From the NCBI GenBank assembly GCA_030848545.1, contig JAVDCA010000020.1:1-64000 (forward strand): a DNA stretch of 64,000 bases, given 5' to 3'. Below are positions 1 to 8,515 of this stretch, piece after piece. The notes below the pieces were generated by a model. That model was not told where the DNA came from, ran no database searches, and saw nothing but the letters and a program-made list of their open reading frames with translations. Positions within the stretch are counted from its first letter, which is position 1. Each line of letters opens with the position of its first letter. The translations under genes were made by a program, and so were the position numbers. Origin of the DNA: Astrobacterium formosum. GTDB lineage: Bacteria; Pseudomonadota; Alphaproteobacteria; Rhizobiales; Xanthobacteraceae.

Positions 1-315
1 TTGACGTGTTCCTGTGGAGCCGTGCCGGAAAACCGGAACCGGCGGGAATACGGCGCCGGACTAGCATCCAGGCCGTTCAGGGGCGGGGAATTAAGAAGAA
101 TCCAGGTCAAAAGCAAGGGTCCAGGGAGCCGCACTCCCTGCCGGCACTCGTCCGCCTGGTTGTGCCCGGCAGCCACCACCAATCACCGGCCGATGACAGC
201 GCGTCCTGAGGTGGCGGTATCGGGCCCGCATTCGAAAAAATACGCGCCGGCTTGACACCCCAATCATACTACGATTGAGTTCGCGCCGCGCCCCCCTGAC
301 CCCGAGTCAGCGCCC
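1..315. other. Non-coding region upstream of the GntR/TRAP operon
   Basis: I recognise no gene here. Open frames exist, but their translations are arginine- and proline-rich and match nothing I know. A short hairpin with 6-bp arms AGGGAG/CTCCCT lies at 123-139 and has no T-run. A TTGACA box at 252-257 and a palindrome at 261-277 lie just before the regulator gene and are listed separately. Any gene ending here would have to start outside the window. Confidence 0.5.
252..277 (+). promoter_or_regulatory. TTGACA box with overlapping GntR-type palindrome
   Basis: A perfect -35-like TTGACA lies at 252-257. Immediately downstream, 261-277 forms a 17-nt palindrome with outer arms CAATC and GATTG and seven of eight base pairs matching. 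It lies 39 nt before the regulator start. FadR/GntR proteins usually autoregulate through short palindromes of this size. I could not find a convincing -10 box at the right distance, so the promoter call is weaker than the operator call. Confidence 0.4.
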
Positions 316-1068
316 ATGAAAGAGGTCAGCCATCGCCGGGTGGTGGACGCGATCGCCGGATGGATCGTGGGTGGAACCTATCCGCCCGGATCGTCGGTTC
401 CGACCGAGCCGGATATTTGTGCACTCCTGTCCTGCTCGCGCACGACGGTGCGCGAGGCCGTCAAGGCGCTGATCGCCAAGGGTCTCCTGACGACCGGACC
501 GCGCGTCGGCACGCGCGTGCTCACCCCCGATCGCTGGAACCTGTTCGACCCCGACGTCATCGGGTGGCGGCTCCTGGCTGGAGTTGACCGCACCTTCATC
601 CGTGACGTCGTGGAGTTGCGCCTCGCCCTCGAACCGAGTGCCGGAGCCCTGGCGGCGGAACGGGCCGAAGACGCCGACATTGCCGCACTCGACGCCGCCC
701 TGGCGCTCATGCAGGTGGCCACCCGTAAAGGGACCAGCGATTTGGAGGGCTGGCTCGCGGGAGACTTCGCCTTCCATCGGGCCGTGCTGGCGGCGACCCA
801 CAATCAGTTCTTCCGCGGCGTGACGCCGCTCATCGAAGCGATCTTGCGGGTATCGTTCCGGTTCTCTATTACCTCTGTAGCCGTGATGCGCGGCTCGCTG
901 CCGCTTCATCGCGGCGTGCGCGACGCGATTGCCGACCATGACGCCGCACAGGCGAAAGCTCGCTTGCAAGCGCTCATCGAAAGCGCCCGTAGTGACATCG
1001 ACGCCGCGCACTCACCAAAGCGTGGCAGGACTCGCAAGACCACCTTCAAGCTCGGAGATGCCGCATGA
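316..1068 (+). CDS. GntR/FadR-family transcriptional regulator (FCD domain)
   Basis: The 250-residue protein has an N-terminal winged helix (about residues 5-72, with the typical 'TTVREAVKALIAKGLL' recognition region). It is followed by a C-terminal all-helical FCD ligand-binding domain that includes 'VELRLALEPSAGALAAERA' and a histidine in 'FHRAVLAATHN'. FCD members sense small carboxylates and usually repress the transporter and catabolic genes beside them. The stop overlaps the dctQ start by ATGA, so it is translated with the TRAP genes. Its ligand is probably the sugar acid used by the two downstream dehydratases. That ligand is inferred from context; the family call is firm. Confidence 0.9.
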   Translation: MKEVSHRRVVDAIAGWIVGGTYPPGSSVPTEPDICALLSCSRTTVREAVKALIAKGLLTTGPRVGTRVLTPDRWNLFDPDVIGWRLLAGVDRTFIRDVVELRLALEPSAGALAAERAEDADIAALDAALALMQVATRKGTSDLEGWLAGDFAFHRAVLAATHNQFFRGVTPLIEAILRVSFRFSITSVAVMRGSLPLHRGVRDAIADHDAAQAKARLQALIESARSDIDAAHSPKRGRTRKTTFKLGDAA

Positions 1069-1697
1069 GCGGAACGACTGACGATGTCCGCGAAAAGGAC
1101 TTCAGGTTACCCATGCTGATCGGCATGCCGGCGTTCGAACATCGATTCTTCCAGGTTCTCGAGATCGTGCTCGTCGCGCTGCTCGCCGGCATGCTGGTGA
1201 TGGTTTTCGGCAACGTGGTGTTGCGCTGGCTCAGCGACACCGCGCTCGTCTTCGACATCAAGCCGCCATTGCCGGGCGGCATTCTGATCTCCGAGGAAAT
1301 GAGCCGATTCTTCTTCGTCTGGCTGACCTTCATCGGCGCCGTGGTGGTGATGCGCGAGGGCGCCCATCTGGGCGTCGACGCCCTGGTGAAGGTTTTCGGA
1401 CCGGCCGGCCGGATCGTCTTGATGGTGTCGTCCGATCTGATCGTCCTGGGTTGCTGCGCCTTGTTCTTCTGGGGCACCTGGCGGCAATCGGGCGTCAACG
1501 CGTCCAACTACGCCCCGGTTTCGGGCTTGAACATGCTGTGGGTGTTCGGGGTCGGCTTCTTCACCAGTGTCGGCATCGGCCTGATCGTGACCTTGCGCAT
1601 CGTGCGTGCGATCACCGGGCACCTGCTGCCGCACGAACTCGAAATCTTCGCTCGCGAAACCGATTCCGCCGCCGCCCCCAAGGGAATATCCGAATGA
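1065..1697 (+). CDS. dctQ: TRAP transporter small permease (DctQ family)
   Basis: The 210-residue inner-membrane protein has the four hydrophobic segments expected of DctQ (about residues 25-50, 80-105, 120-140 and 160-185). The family signature 'EEMSRFFFVWLTFIGAVVVMREGAHLG' region is visible near residue 80. DctQ pairs with DctM to form the membrane part of a sodium-driven importer. It overlaps the regulator upstream and dctM downstream by ATGA, so the genes are translationally coupled. The charged N-terminal extension of about 20 residues is slightly long for the family. Confidence 0.92.
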   Translation: MSGTTDDVREKDFRLPMLIGMPAFEHRFFQVLEIVLVALLAGMLVMVFGNVVLRWLSDTALVFDIKPPLPGGILISEEMSRFFFVWLTFIGAVVVMREGAHLGVDALVKVFGPAGRIVLMVSSDLIVLGCCALFFWGTWRQSGVNASNYAPVSGLNMLWVFGVGFFTSVGIGLIVTLRIVRAITGHLLPHELEIFARETDSAAAPKGISE

Positions 1698-3037
1698 CCG
1701 TCTTCGTCTTCGTGGCGTCGCTGTGCGGCGCCATGGCATTGGGAATGCCCATCGCCTTCGCCCTGGTCGTCTGCGGCGTGGTCCTGATGACCTGGATGGT
1801 GCAGATCGGCATCTACCCGGCCTTCGACGCGCAGGTGATCGCGCAGAAAATGCTCAACGGAGCCGACAGTTTCATCCTGCTCGCGATCCCGTTCTTCATC
1901 CTCGCCGGCGAACTCATGAATGCCGGCGGTCTATCGCGCCGCATCATCCATTTCGCCCAGACGCTGGTCGGCCACTGGCGCGGCGGGCTGGGATACGTGA
2001 CCATCATCGCAGCGGTGATCCTGGCGTCGCTGTCCGGCTCGGCGGCGGCCGACACCGCCGCCCTCGCCGCCATCCTGGTGCCGATGATGCGCGGCGCCGG
2101 CTACAACCAGCGCCGCTCTCTCGGCCTGGTCGCCGCCGGCGGCATCATCGCACCGGTCATCCCGCCCTCGATCGGCTTCGTGGTGTTCGGCGTCGCCGCC
2201 AACGTGTCGATCCCGCAATTGTTCATCGCCGGCCTCGTTCCGGGCATCCTCCTGGGCTTGAGCCTGATCCTCGCCTGGCGGTACATCGCGCAGAGGGAAG
2301 AAACCGGCGCCATCCTTCCGCGCTGCAGTGCCCGCGAGCGCTGGCAGGCGACCAAGGACGGCGCCTTCGCGCTCGCCATGCCGGCATTCATCCTCGGCTC
2401 GATCCGGCTCGGCTGGGCGACCCCGACCGAGGCGGCGGTGGTCGCCACGGTCTATGCGCTCAGTATCGGCATGTTCGTCTACGGCGAACTCAAGGTGAAG
2501 CACCTCTTCGGCATCTTCCTGTCGGCGGCGAAACTCACCGCCATGATCATGTTCTTGGTCTCGGCGGCGCTGATCTCGTCGTGGCTGATCACCGCCGCCA
2601 ACATCCCGGCCGAGATCGGCGAGTTGCTCGCGCCCCTGGCCGACAACCAGACGCTGCTGCTGGTGGTGATCCTGGCCATGGTGCTGGTCATCAGCACCTC
2701 GCTCGACTTCACGCCGACGGTCCTGATCCTCACACCGGTGCTCATGCCGGTCGTCAAGCAGGCCGGCATCGAACCGGTCTATTTCGGAGTCCTGTTCATC
2801 ATCGTCAATGCCATCGGCCTGATCACGCCGCCGGTGGGCGTCGTCCTCAACGTCGTCAGCGGCGTCGCCAAGGTACCGATGACCGAAGTCATAAAGGGCG
2901 TCGTCCCCTTCCACATGGCGCAGACCGCGACGATGTTCCTCTTGGTGGCGTGGCCGCCTTTGGTCATGGCACCGTTCCGCTTCTTGTCCGGGCGCATCTC
3001 GTTCATCGCGATGATCCAGCAACTGTTCGGATCTTGA
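1694..3037 (+). CDS. dctM: TRAP transporter large permease (DctM family)
   Basis: From the ATG that overlaps the dctQ stop, the protein has 447 residues, a normal length for DctM. It consists almost entirely of hydrophobic helices. It carries the family hallmarks 'ANLMNAGG'-like text near residue 75 and 'LSGSAAADTAALAAILVPMM', followed by 'PPSIGFVVFG'. This is the ion-coupled transport subunit that works with DctQ and the periplasmic DctP. Upstream in-frame codons are rejected because they lie inside dctQ. Confidence 0.93.
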   Translation: MTVFVFVASLCGAMALGMPIAFALVVCGVVLMTWMVQIGIYPAFDAQVIAQKMLNGADSFILLAIPFFILAGELMNAGGLSRRIIHFAQTLVGHWRGGLGYVTIIAAVILASLSGSAAADTAALAAILVPMMRGAGYNQRRSLGLVAAGGIIAPVIPPSIGFVVFGVAANVSIPQLFIAGLVPGILLGLSLILAWRYIAQREETGAILPRCSARERWQATKDGAFALAMPAFILGSIRLGWATPTEAAVVATVYALSIGMFVYGELKVKHLFGIFLSAAKLTAMIMFLVSAALISSWLITAANIPAEIGELLAPLADNQTLLLVVILAMVLVISTSLDFTPTVLILTPVLMPVVKQAGIEPVYFGVLFIIVNAIGLITPPVGVVLNVVSGVAKVPMTEVIKGVVPFHMAQTATMFLLVAWPPLVMAPFRFLSGRISFIAMIQQLFGS

Positions 3038-3075
3038 AGAACCACCACCACGACCGCAAACCAACGGAGGCAACA

Positions 3076-4080
3076 ATGTTGAAACGCACTTTGCTCGCCA
3101 CGGCCGCGGCCTTCTTGCTCACCGCAGCCACCGCCCAGGCTCAGTTCGCGGATCGCACCATCCGCCTGTCCAACGGCGTCGCCCAGGAGCATCCGAACAG
3201 CGCCGGTGTCGCCAAAATGACGAGCTGCCTGGCCCAGAGGTCGGGTGGCAAGCTGAAGCTGCAGGGCTTCTGGGGCGGCGCACTGGGTGATGACCTCGCG
3301 GCCACCCAGGCGCTGCGCTCGGGCACGCAGGAAATGGTCGTCACCTCCTCGTCGCCGCTGGTCGGCATCATGCCGGATCTCGGCGTGTTCGACCTGCCGT
3401 TCCTGTTCGCCAACGAAAAGGAAGCCGACGCCATCCTGGACGGCGAATTCGGAAAGTATATCGACAGCAAGCTGCCGGCCCTCGGCCTCGTCAATCTCGC
3501 CTATTGGGAGAACGGCTTCCGCAACCTGACCAATTCCAAGAAGGCGGTCGCGAAGATCGAGGACTTCAACGGCCTCAAGATCCGCGTGATGCAGAACAAC
3601 ATCTTCCTCGACACCTTCCGCACGGTCGGCGCCAATGCCGTCCCGATGGCGTTCCCGGAAGTGTTCCCGGCGCTCGAGACCAAGACCATCGACGGCCAGG
3701 AGAACCCGTACGTCACCATCGACACCTCCAAGTTCTACGAGGTGCAGAAATATCTCTCCATCACCCAGCACGCCTACACGCCGTACCTGACGCTGTACTC
3801 CAAGGCGCTGTGGGACAAGCTGTCGAAGGACGAGCAGAAGGCGTTGAGCGATTGCGCCATTGAGGGTCAGGTCGCGCAGCGCAAGGCGGTGCGGGCACTG
3901 GCCATCAAATCGTTCGAGAAGCTCAAGAAGGAAGGCATGCTGATCAACGAGCTCGCCGCCGCCGAGCAGGCGCGCATCCGCGAAGCCGTCAAGCCGGTGT
4001 ACGAAAAGCACGCCGCCACCATCGGCAAGGAGACCGTCGACCGCATGATGGCGGCGCTCGCCAAACTGCGCGGCAAGTGA
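3076..4080 (+). CDS. dctP: TRAP transporter substrate-binding protein (DctP family)
   Basis: The 334-residue periplasmic protein has a clear Sec signal peptide (residues 1-21, cleavage after 'AQA'). The start is supported by GGAGG at 3066-3070. The DctP fold is seen in 'GGALGDDLAATQALRSGTQ', in 'LKIRVMQNNIFLDTF' with the substrate-binding arginine, and in 'ALETKTIDGQENP'. The IRVM arginine normally salt-bridges a carboxylate, consistent with a sugar-acid ligand. The gene lies 38 nt after dctM and is followed directly by a strong terminator, which may let it be transcribed more than the downstream enzymes. Confidence 0.92.
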   Translation: MLKRTLLATAAAFLLTAATAQAQFADRTIRLSNGVAQEHPNSAGVAKMTSCLAQRSGGKLKLQGFWGGALGDDLAATQALRSGTQEMVVTSSSPLVGIMPDLGVFDLPFLFANEKEADAILDGEFGKYIDSKLPALGLVNLAYWENGFRNLTNSKKAVAKIEDFNGLKIRVMQNNIFLDTFRTVGANAVPMAFPEVFPALETKTIDGQENPYVTIDTSKFYEVQKYLSITQHAYTPYLTLYSKALWDKLSKDEQKALSDCAIEGQVAQRKAVRALAIKSFEKLKKEGMLINELAAAEQARIREAVKPVYEKHAATIGKETVDRMMAALAKLRGK

Positions 4081-4097
4081 AACAGTAACACCTGAGG

Positions 4098-4134
4098 GCC
4101 GTGGTCGGACGAACGTCCGGCCACGGCATTTTTT
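4098..4134 (+). terminator. Intrinsic terminator after dctP
   Basis: A 13-bp stem with one G-T wobble (arms 4098-4110 and 4115-4127), a 4-nt GAAC loop and an ATTTTTT tract at 4128-4134 make a textbook Rho-independent terminator. It lies 17 nt after the dctP stop. It also ends only 2 nt before the ATG of the next gene, so it acts within the locus and could serve as an attenuator. Confidence 0.85.
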
Positions 4135-4136
4135 CC

Positions 4137-5255
4137 ATGCGCATTACACGTGTCGAACCCTTCATCTTGCACATCCCCGTCACCGGTGGATCGATCGCCG
4201 ATTCCACCCACCGCATCAGCCATTGGGGCGTCGTCGGGACGAAGATCGTCACCGAGGACGGCCGCGAAGGTTATGGTTTCACCGGCACCCACGCCGACCT
4301 CGCCTCCGACCGCCTGATCACCGCCTGCATCCGCGACTGCTATGCGCCGCTCCTCGTCGGCGAGGACGCGTCCGAGACTTCGCGGCTGTGGACCAAACTC
4401 GCCCGCCATCCGGCCCTGCAATGGGTCGGCCGCGCCGGCATCACCCAACTGGCGCTGGCCGGCGTCGACGTCGCGCTGTGGGACCTGAACGCCAAGGCGG
4501 CCGGCGTGCCTTTGTGGCACCTATTGGGCGGCGCCCAACGCGATAAGGTCGAAGCCTACAACACCGATATCGGCTGGCTGTCGCTCTCCAAGGAGGCGCT
4601 TCTCGACGGCTGCCGCGCCGCCATCGAAGGCGAAGGATTCCGCCGCGTCAAGGTCAAGGTCGGCCATGCCGATCTGAATGTGGACATCGACCGGCTGGAG
4701 GCGGTGCGCCGCACCGTCGGCTCGCGCGTCACCGTCGCCATCGACGGCAACGGCCGCTGGGACCTGCCCACCTGCCTGCGCTTCTGCGCCCGCGCCGCCC
4801 CCCTCGACATCTTCTGGTTCGAGGAACCCTTGTGGTACGACGATGTCGCCTCCCACGCCGCTCTGGCGCGGGCCTCGTCGATCCCGATCGCACTCGGCGA
4901 ACAGCTCTACACGCTGGACGCCTTCAACGCCTTCATCACGGCCGGCGCCGTCCACTACGTCCAGCCGGACGTGACACGCCTCGGCGGCATCACCGAGGTG
5001 CTGCAGGTCGCAACCGTGGCGCTGGCACACCGGCTGCCGGTCGCCCCGCACGCGGGCGACATGAGCCAGGTGCACGTCCACCTCGCCTACTGGCTGCAGA
5101 ATACGCCGGCCTTGGAATACATCCCGTGGATCAAGGATGCATTCGAGGAGCCCGCCGACGTGGTCGACGGTTTCTTCAAGAAACCCCAGCGCCCCGGCGC
5201 CGGCACCACGCCGAAGCCGGAGACGTTCCTGCGTTACGCCAAGCCGCTGGCTTGA
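4137..5255 (+). CDS. Mandelate racemase/muconate lactonizing enzyme-family dehydratase
   Basis: The 372-residue enzyme belongs to the enolase superfamily. An N-terminal capping domain (1-125) precedes a TIM barrel with KxK base residues K172 and K174, metal ligands D203, E229/E230 and E255, and a general acid/base His (H305, in 'APHAGD') paired with D278. This is the mandelate racemase-subgroup pattern, typical of acid sugar dehydratases. The ATG at 4137 fits the family N-terminus, but it follows the terminator T-tract with no room for a Shine-Dalgarno site. A GTG at 4101 would lie inside the terminator stem. The exact sugar acid cannot be assigned. Confidence 0.88.
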   Translation: MRITRVEPFILHIPVTGGSIADSTHRISHWGVVGTKIVTEDGREGYGFTGTHADLASDRLITACIRDCYAPLLVGEDASETSRLWTKLARHPALQWVGRAGITQLALAGVDVALWDLNAKAAGVPLWHLLGGAQRDKVEAYNTDIGWLSLSKEALLDGCRAAIEGEGFRRVKVKVGHADLNVDIDRLEAVRRTVGSRVTVAIDGNGRWDLPTCLRFCARAAPLDIFWFEEPLWYDDVASHAALARASSIPIALGEQLYTLDAFNAFITAGAVHYVQPDVTRLGGITEVLQVATVALAHRLPVAPHAGDMSQVHVHLAYWLQNTPALEYIPWIKDAFEEPADVVDGFFKKPQRPGAGTTPKPETFLRYAKPLA

Positions 5256-5274
5256 GGTGGCGGCCCACCCGACT

Positions 5275-5395
5275 CGTCATTGCGAGGAGCCGAAGGCGAC
5301 GAAGCAATCCAGGAACCCCGAAGAAAGGACTGGATTGCTTCGCGGAGCCTGTCATCGGGCCGGCCGAAGGCCGGACCTGGTGGCTCGCAATGACG
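5275..5395. repeat. Nested palindromic intergenic repeat
   Basis: The outer arms CGTCATTGCGAG (5275-5286) and CTCGCAATGACG (5384-5395) are perfect reverse complements. Inside them, GAAGCAATCCAG (5301-5312) pairs perfectly with CTGGATTGCTTC (5330-5341). The element can therefore fold into a branched or cruciform structure. It lies between the two dehydratase genes. Elements with this 'CATTGCGAGGAGC' text are dispersed in many alphaproteobacterial genomes. No second copy is apparent in this window. Confidence 0.85.
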
Positions 5396-5438
5396 GAAGC
5401 AGATGCGCAACTGCGATCAAACAACTCGGTCCTCCGCC

Positions 5439-6641
5439 ATGAAAATCACCGCTCTCGAAACGCTGCGCCTCGCCGAATTCTCCAACCTCCTGTGGGTGCG
5501 GTTGCACACCGACGAGGGCCTGGTCGGTCTCGGCGAGACGTTCTTCGGGCCGGAAGCGGTCGAAGCCTATCTGCACGAGACGGTGGCGCCGAAGCTGATC
5601 GGCGCCGATCCGCTCAGGATCGAGGCGATCAACAAGAAGCTCCGCAACTATCTCGGCTGGCGCTCGGCCGGAGTCGAGACGCGCGGCAATTCGGCGGTCG
5701 ACATCGCGCTGTGGGACCTGTTCGGCAAGGCGCACGGCAAGCCGGTGTGCGACATCATGGGCGGGCGTTCGCGCGACAAGATCCGCATCTACAACACCTG
5801 CGCGGGCTATCGCTACATCCGTGACAATCGCGCCCAGGCGGTCGCCAACTGGCACGTGGGCGAACAGGGCGGCCCTTACGAGGACCTGGAGGGTTTTCTC
5901 CATCGCGCCGACGAACTGGCGCAGTCCCTGCTCGCGCAGGGGATCACCGCCATGAAGATCTGGCCGTTCGACATCGCCGCCGAGCGCACCGGCGGCCTCG
6001 ACATCAGCGGCGAAGAACTCCGGACGGCGCTCGAACCCTTCGCCAGGATCCGCAAGGCGGTCGGCGACAAGATGGACATCATGGTCGAGTTCCACTCGCT
6101 GTGGAGCCTGCCCATGGCAAAGAAGCTCGCCGAGCGACTCTCCGAGTTCGACACCTACTGGCACGAGGACCCGTTCCGCCTCGACGCCGTCGGCGATCTC
6201 GCCGACTATGCCCGCCATTCGAAGGCCTGGGTGTGCGCCTCCGAGACGCTCAACGGCCCGCACGCCTTCCGAGAGTATCTGTCGACCGGCGCCGCCGGCG
6301 TCGTCATGCTCGACCTGTCGTGGTGCGGCGGCCTGACCGACGCGCGCAAGATCGCCGGCATGGCGGAGGCCTGGCACACCCCGGTCGCCCCCCACGACTG
6401 TACCGGTCCGGTCGTCTACATGGCGTCGTGCCACTTCTCCCTGTTCGCCCCCAATGCTCTGATCCAGGAGAGCGTGCGCGCCTTCTATACGGGCTGGTAC
6501 ACGGAGATCGCCGACGCCCTGCCCCAAGTCGTCAATGGCGAGGTGACGGTGGACTTCGACCGGCCCGGCCTCGGCATCGATCTCCTGCCGCATGTGATGA
6601 CACGGCCCGATGCAAGCGTGCGGTTGTCGGGGCGAAAGTAG
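5439..6641 (+). CDS. Second enolase-superfamily dehydratase (mandelate racemase type)
   Basis: The 400-residue protein has the enolase capping domain followed by a barrel. Visible residues are K173 in 'MKIWPFD', metal-site residues E217 (in 'VEFHSLW'), E243 ('HEDPF') and E269 ('SETLNG'), D292, and His319 in 'APHDCTGP'. The first metal ligand is Glu with a neighbouring His219, not the Asp-x-Asn of the preceding gene, so the two enzymes belong to different subgroups. They probably act on different sugar acids or on two diastereomers. The start follows the palindromic repeat; no strong ribosome site is visible. Specificity is unassigned. Confidence 0.88.
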   Translation: MKITALETLRLAEFSNLLWVRLHTDEGLVGLGETFFGPEAVEAYLHETVAPKLIGADPLRIEAINKKLRNYLGWRSAGVETRGNSAVDIALWDLFGKAHGKPVCDIMGGRSRDKIRIYNTCAGYRYIRDNRAQAVANWHVGEQGGPYEDLEGFLHRADELAQSLLAQGITAMKIWPFDIAAERTGGLDISGEELRTALEPFARIRKAVGDKMDIMVEFHSLWSLPMAKKLAERLSEFDTYWHEDPFRLDAVGDLADYARHSKAWVCASETLNGPHAFREYLSTGAAGVVMLDLSWCGGLTDARKIAGMAEAWHTPVAPHDCTGPVVYMASCHFSLFAPNALIQESVRAFYTGWYTEIADALPQVVNGEVTVDFDRPGLGIDLLPHVMTRPDASVRLSGRK

Positions 6642-6668
6642 CCGCCGACGCCCTGACCCAGTGCAGCC

Positions 6669-6782
6669 TCAGAACTGCCAGATCAGGTCGGCTCGCATCG
6701 ATTTGTCGGAGACGCCGCGGCCGAACCGGTCCAAATCGTCGGGCTGGGCGATGACGGCGGCGAGGCGGCCACCGAGGGTGGA
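6669..6782 (-). pseudogene. Remnant of an outer-membrane protein C-terminus
   Basis: The minus strand between the dehydratase and the kinase encodes 37 residues ending in '...SDKSMRADLIWQF' before a TGA at 6669-6671. The frame is closed upstream by a TAA at 6783-6785, and no proper start is present. The final residues alternate hydrophobic and polar and end in Phe, as in the last strand of beta-barrel outer-membrane proteins. This looks like the 3' end of a deleted gene. It is tentative because the stretch is short. Confidence 0.35.
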
Positions 6783-6805
6783 TTAATATATAAGAGGTTC
6801 ACGGC

Positions 6806-8077
6806 CTAGTCGCTCTCTCCGATTTCGGCAGGCGCAGCCCGCCCAGCCCTGTCGATCGGCAGCATCACGGTCTGCAACAGGCCACGCACCGGGCCATTTT
6901 CAATCGTGATGCGACCTCCGGCGCGTTGCACGATCTCGTGCGCGATCGTCAGTCCCAGCCCCGCCCCTTCGATATTCTTCGCGCGCCCACGGCTGGCACG
7001 GAAGAACGGCTCGAAGACCTGCCCGATCAGCTCGAACGGAATTCCCGGCCCATCGTCGTCGATGACGACGCGTGCCTCCGAAGCGGTGCTTTCGATGGCG
7101 ACCCGCGCCCGCTTCCCATGCGTCGCAGCGTTGATGATCAGATTGCGAAACGCGCGATTGAGACTGGTTCGGTTCGCTTGCACGACGGCCGGCACAGACC
7201 GAGTGAGCGTGACATCATAGGACAAGGCCCGCAACTCGCCTATAAGTTCCGAAATCAGCAAATCGAGCCTGAGGGATTGCGACACCGATTTTCCGGCGTC
7301 TTCACGCACGAGCAGGATCGCACTGTCCGCAATTCGCTCCAGTTCGTCGAGGTCTTTGAGCCACATCGCCCGGTCGTCTTCGTCCCGGACGAACTCGGCC
7401 CTCAGGCGCATACGTGTGATCGGTGTCCGCAGGTCATGACCGGCAGCGGCCACGAGGCGCATCCGGCTTTCCATGGCGATCTTGAGGCGCGACGACAGCG
7501 AGTTAAGTGCCTTGGCGGCGACGCGCACCTCCGCCGGCCCTTCGATCGCCAGCTCGGGCAGCAGGGCGTCCGGCCCGACCGACTCGATCGCCCTTTCGAG
7601 CAGCACGAGCGGCTTGACCATCCGGTTGGCGAAAAAGAGGGCGATTGCGATCGCGCCGAGCGCGATGAACGCGAAGAACATCAGTATCATACTGAAGACG
7701 CCGCCGGGAGGCGGCAGGTCGGTGAGTTGCGTCACGAGCCAGCCACCGTCCACCGGAATGGACAACATCGCCAGGTCGCGCGAGGTCCGGGACACCATGA
7801 CGTCGCGCGGCGTTCCGCGCGCCGTCAGTTCTTCGCGAAGCCAGGACGTCATGTCAGCATCAACCAAGCCTTCGGCCGGCTTCGGCTGAATCGAAAGGAG
7901 TGACGGCGCGGCGCGCGCGACCTGCTCCAGCAACTGGACCTGGCTGACCATGGGGCCGATCGCCTGGCGTTCGTCCGGCAGTCCCAACAGGTAGACCCTC
8001 GCGCCGATTGTGACGCCGACCACCGAAATGATCACCCCGGCGATCAGCACGGCGAGCTTGGCCCGTAAGGTGTTCAC
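6806..8077 (-). CDS. Sensor histidine kinase (EnvZ-like)
   Basis: The 423-residue inner-membrane kinase has TM1 (about 6-32), a periplasmic sensor of about 95 residues, TM2 (127-152) and a HAMP linker. The dimerisation domain carries phosphorylatable H214 in 'AGHDLRTPITR'. The ATPase domain has an N box ('FRNLIINAATHG'), G1 ('DDDGPGIP') and G2 ('GAGLGLTIA'). I use the GTG at 8077 because it puts TM1 at the N-terminus; the frame stays open to 8290, but that extension looks non-coding. No response regulator is adjacent. The nearest is the orphan OmpR-type gene at 16650, about 8.5 kb away. It is divergent from the RND efflux genes. Confidence 0.85.
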   Translation of the reverse strand: MNTLRAKLAVLIAGVIISVVGVTIGARVYLLGLPDERQAIGPMVSQVQLLEQVARAAPSLLSIQPKPAEGLVDADMTSWLREELTARGTPRDVMVSRTSRDLAMLSIPVDGGWLVTQLTDLPPPGGVFSMILMFFAFIALGAIAIALFFANRMVKPLVLLERAIESVGPDALLPELAIEGPAEVRVAAKALNSLSSRLKIAMESRMRLVAAAGHDLRTPITRMRLRAEFVRDEDDRAMWLKDLDELERIADSAILLVREDAGKSVSQSLRLDLLISELIGELRALSYDVTLTRSVPAVVQANRTSLNRAFRNLIINAATHGKRARVAIESTASEARVVIDDDGPGIPFELIGQVFEPFFRASRGRAKNIEGAGLGLTIAHEIVQRAGGRITIENGPVRGLLQTVMLPIDRAGRAAPAEIGESD

Positions 8078-8321
8078 GACGGCAAGTCCCGGAGACCGGC
8101 CTTCACCGGGGAGTGTGAAGTCGCGCGATGTCGCGTCTTCGGCGTCGGCACGGCGCGTACACGATTTCGCCCACGCGGAGACACTGCGGAATGCGCGCCT
8201 TTGCCCCCCCTGCGGATCAGGATGATCGGGACCCGCTCTGGCGGCGTGCGTGAACTCATGGGCTGTCGTTCGTCGATGGCTTCGGGTCATTCCCTTCTAC
8301 AGCGAAGCGCGGCCAAAAGAA

Positions 8322-8346
8322 GCCGCATTTCGTGACGAAGTGCGGC
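8322..8346. promoter_or_regulatory. 25-bp near-perfect palindrome in the kinase/efflux divergent region
   Basis: Arms GCCGCATTTCGT (8322-8333) and ACGAAGTGCGGC (8335-8346) match at 11 of 12 positions around a single central base. It lies between the minus-strand kinase and the plus-strand efflux genes, about 170 nt before the membrane-fusion protein start. A repressor dimer site is the simplest reading. It could instead be the tail of a transcript hairpin. Confidence 0.45.
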
Positions 8347-8515
8347 CCCCGGCCGCTCCGGAAACACTTCGACACAAATCCATCGCCGTCAGGATACTCG
8401 GACACGAATTGTTCTAGGCGAGCAAATCTCCCGGCCTATGCAGGTATCCGCACCCGACCGGCGACAGCGGATGCCGAGCGCCCCATTGTCGAACGAACGC
8501 GGAGGAACATGCCGG

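Noticed and set aside
1-255. A plus-strand frame at the window edge
   Set aside because: No domain resemblance, no ribosome site and biased composition; treated as non-coding.
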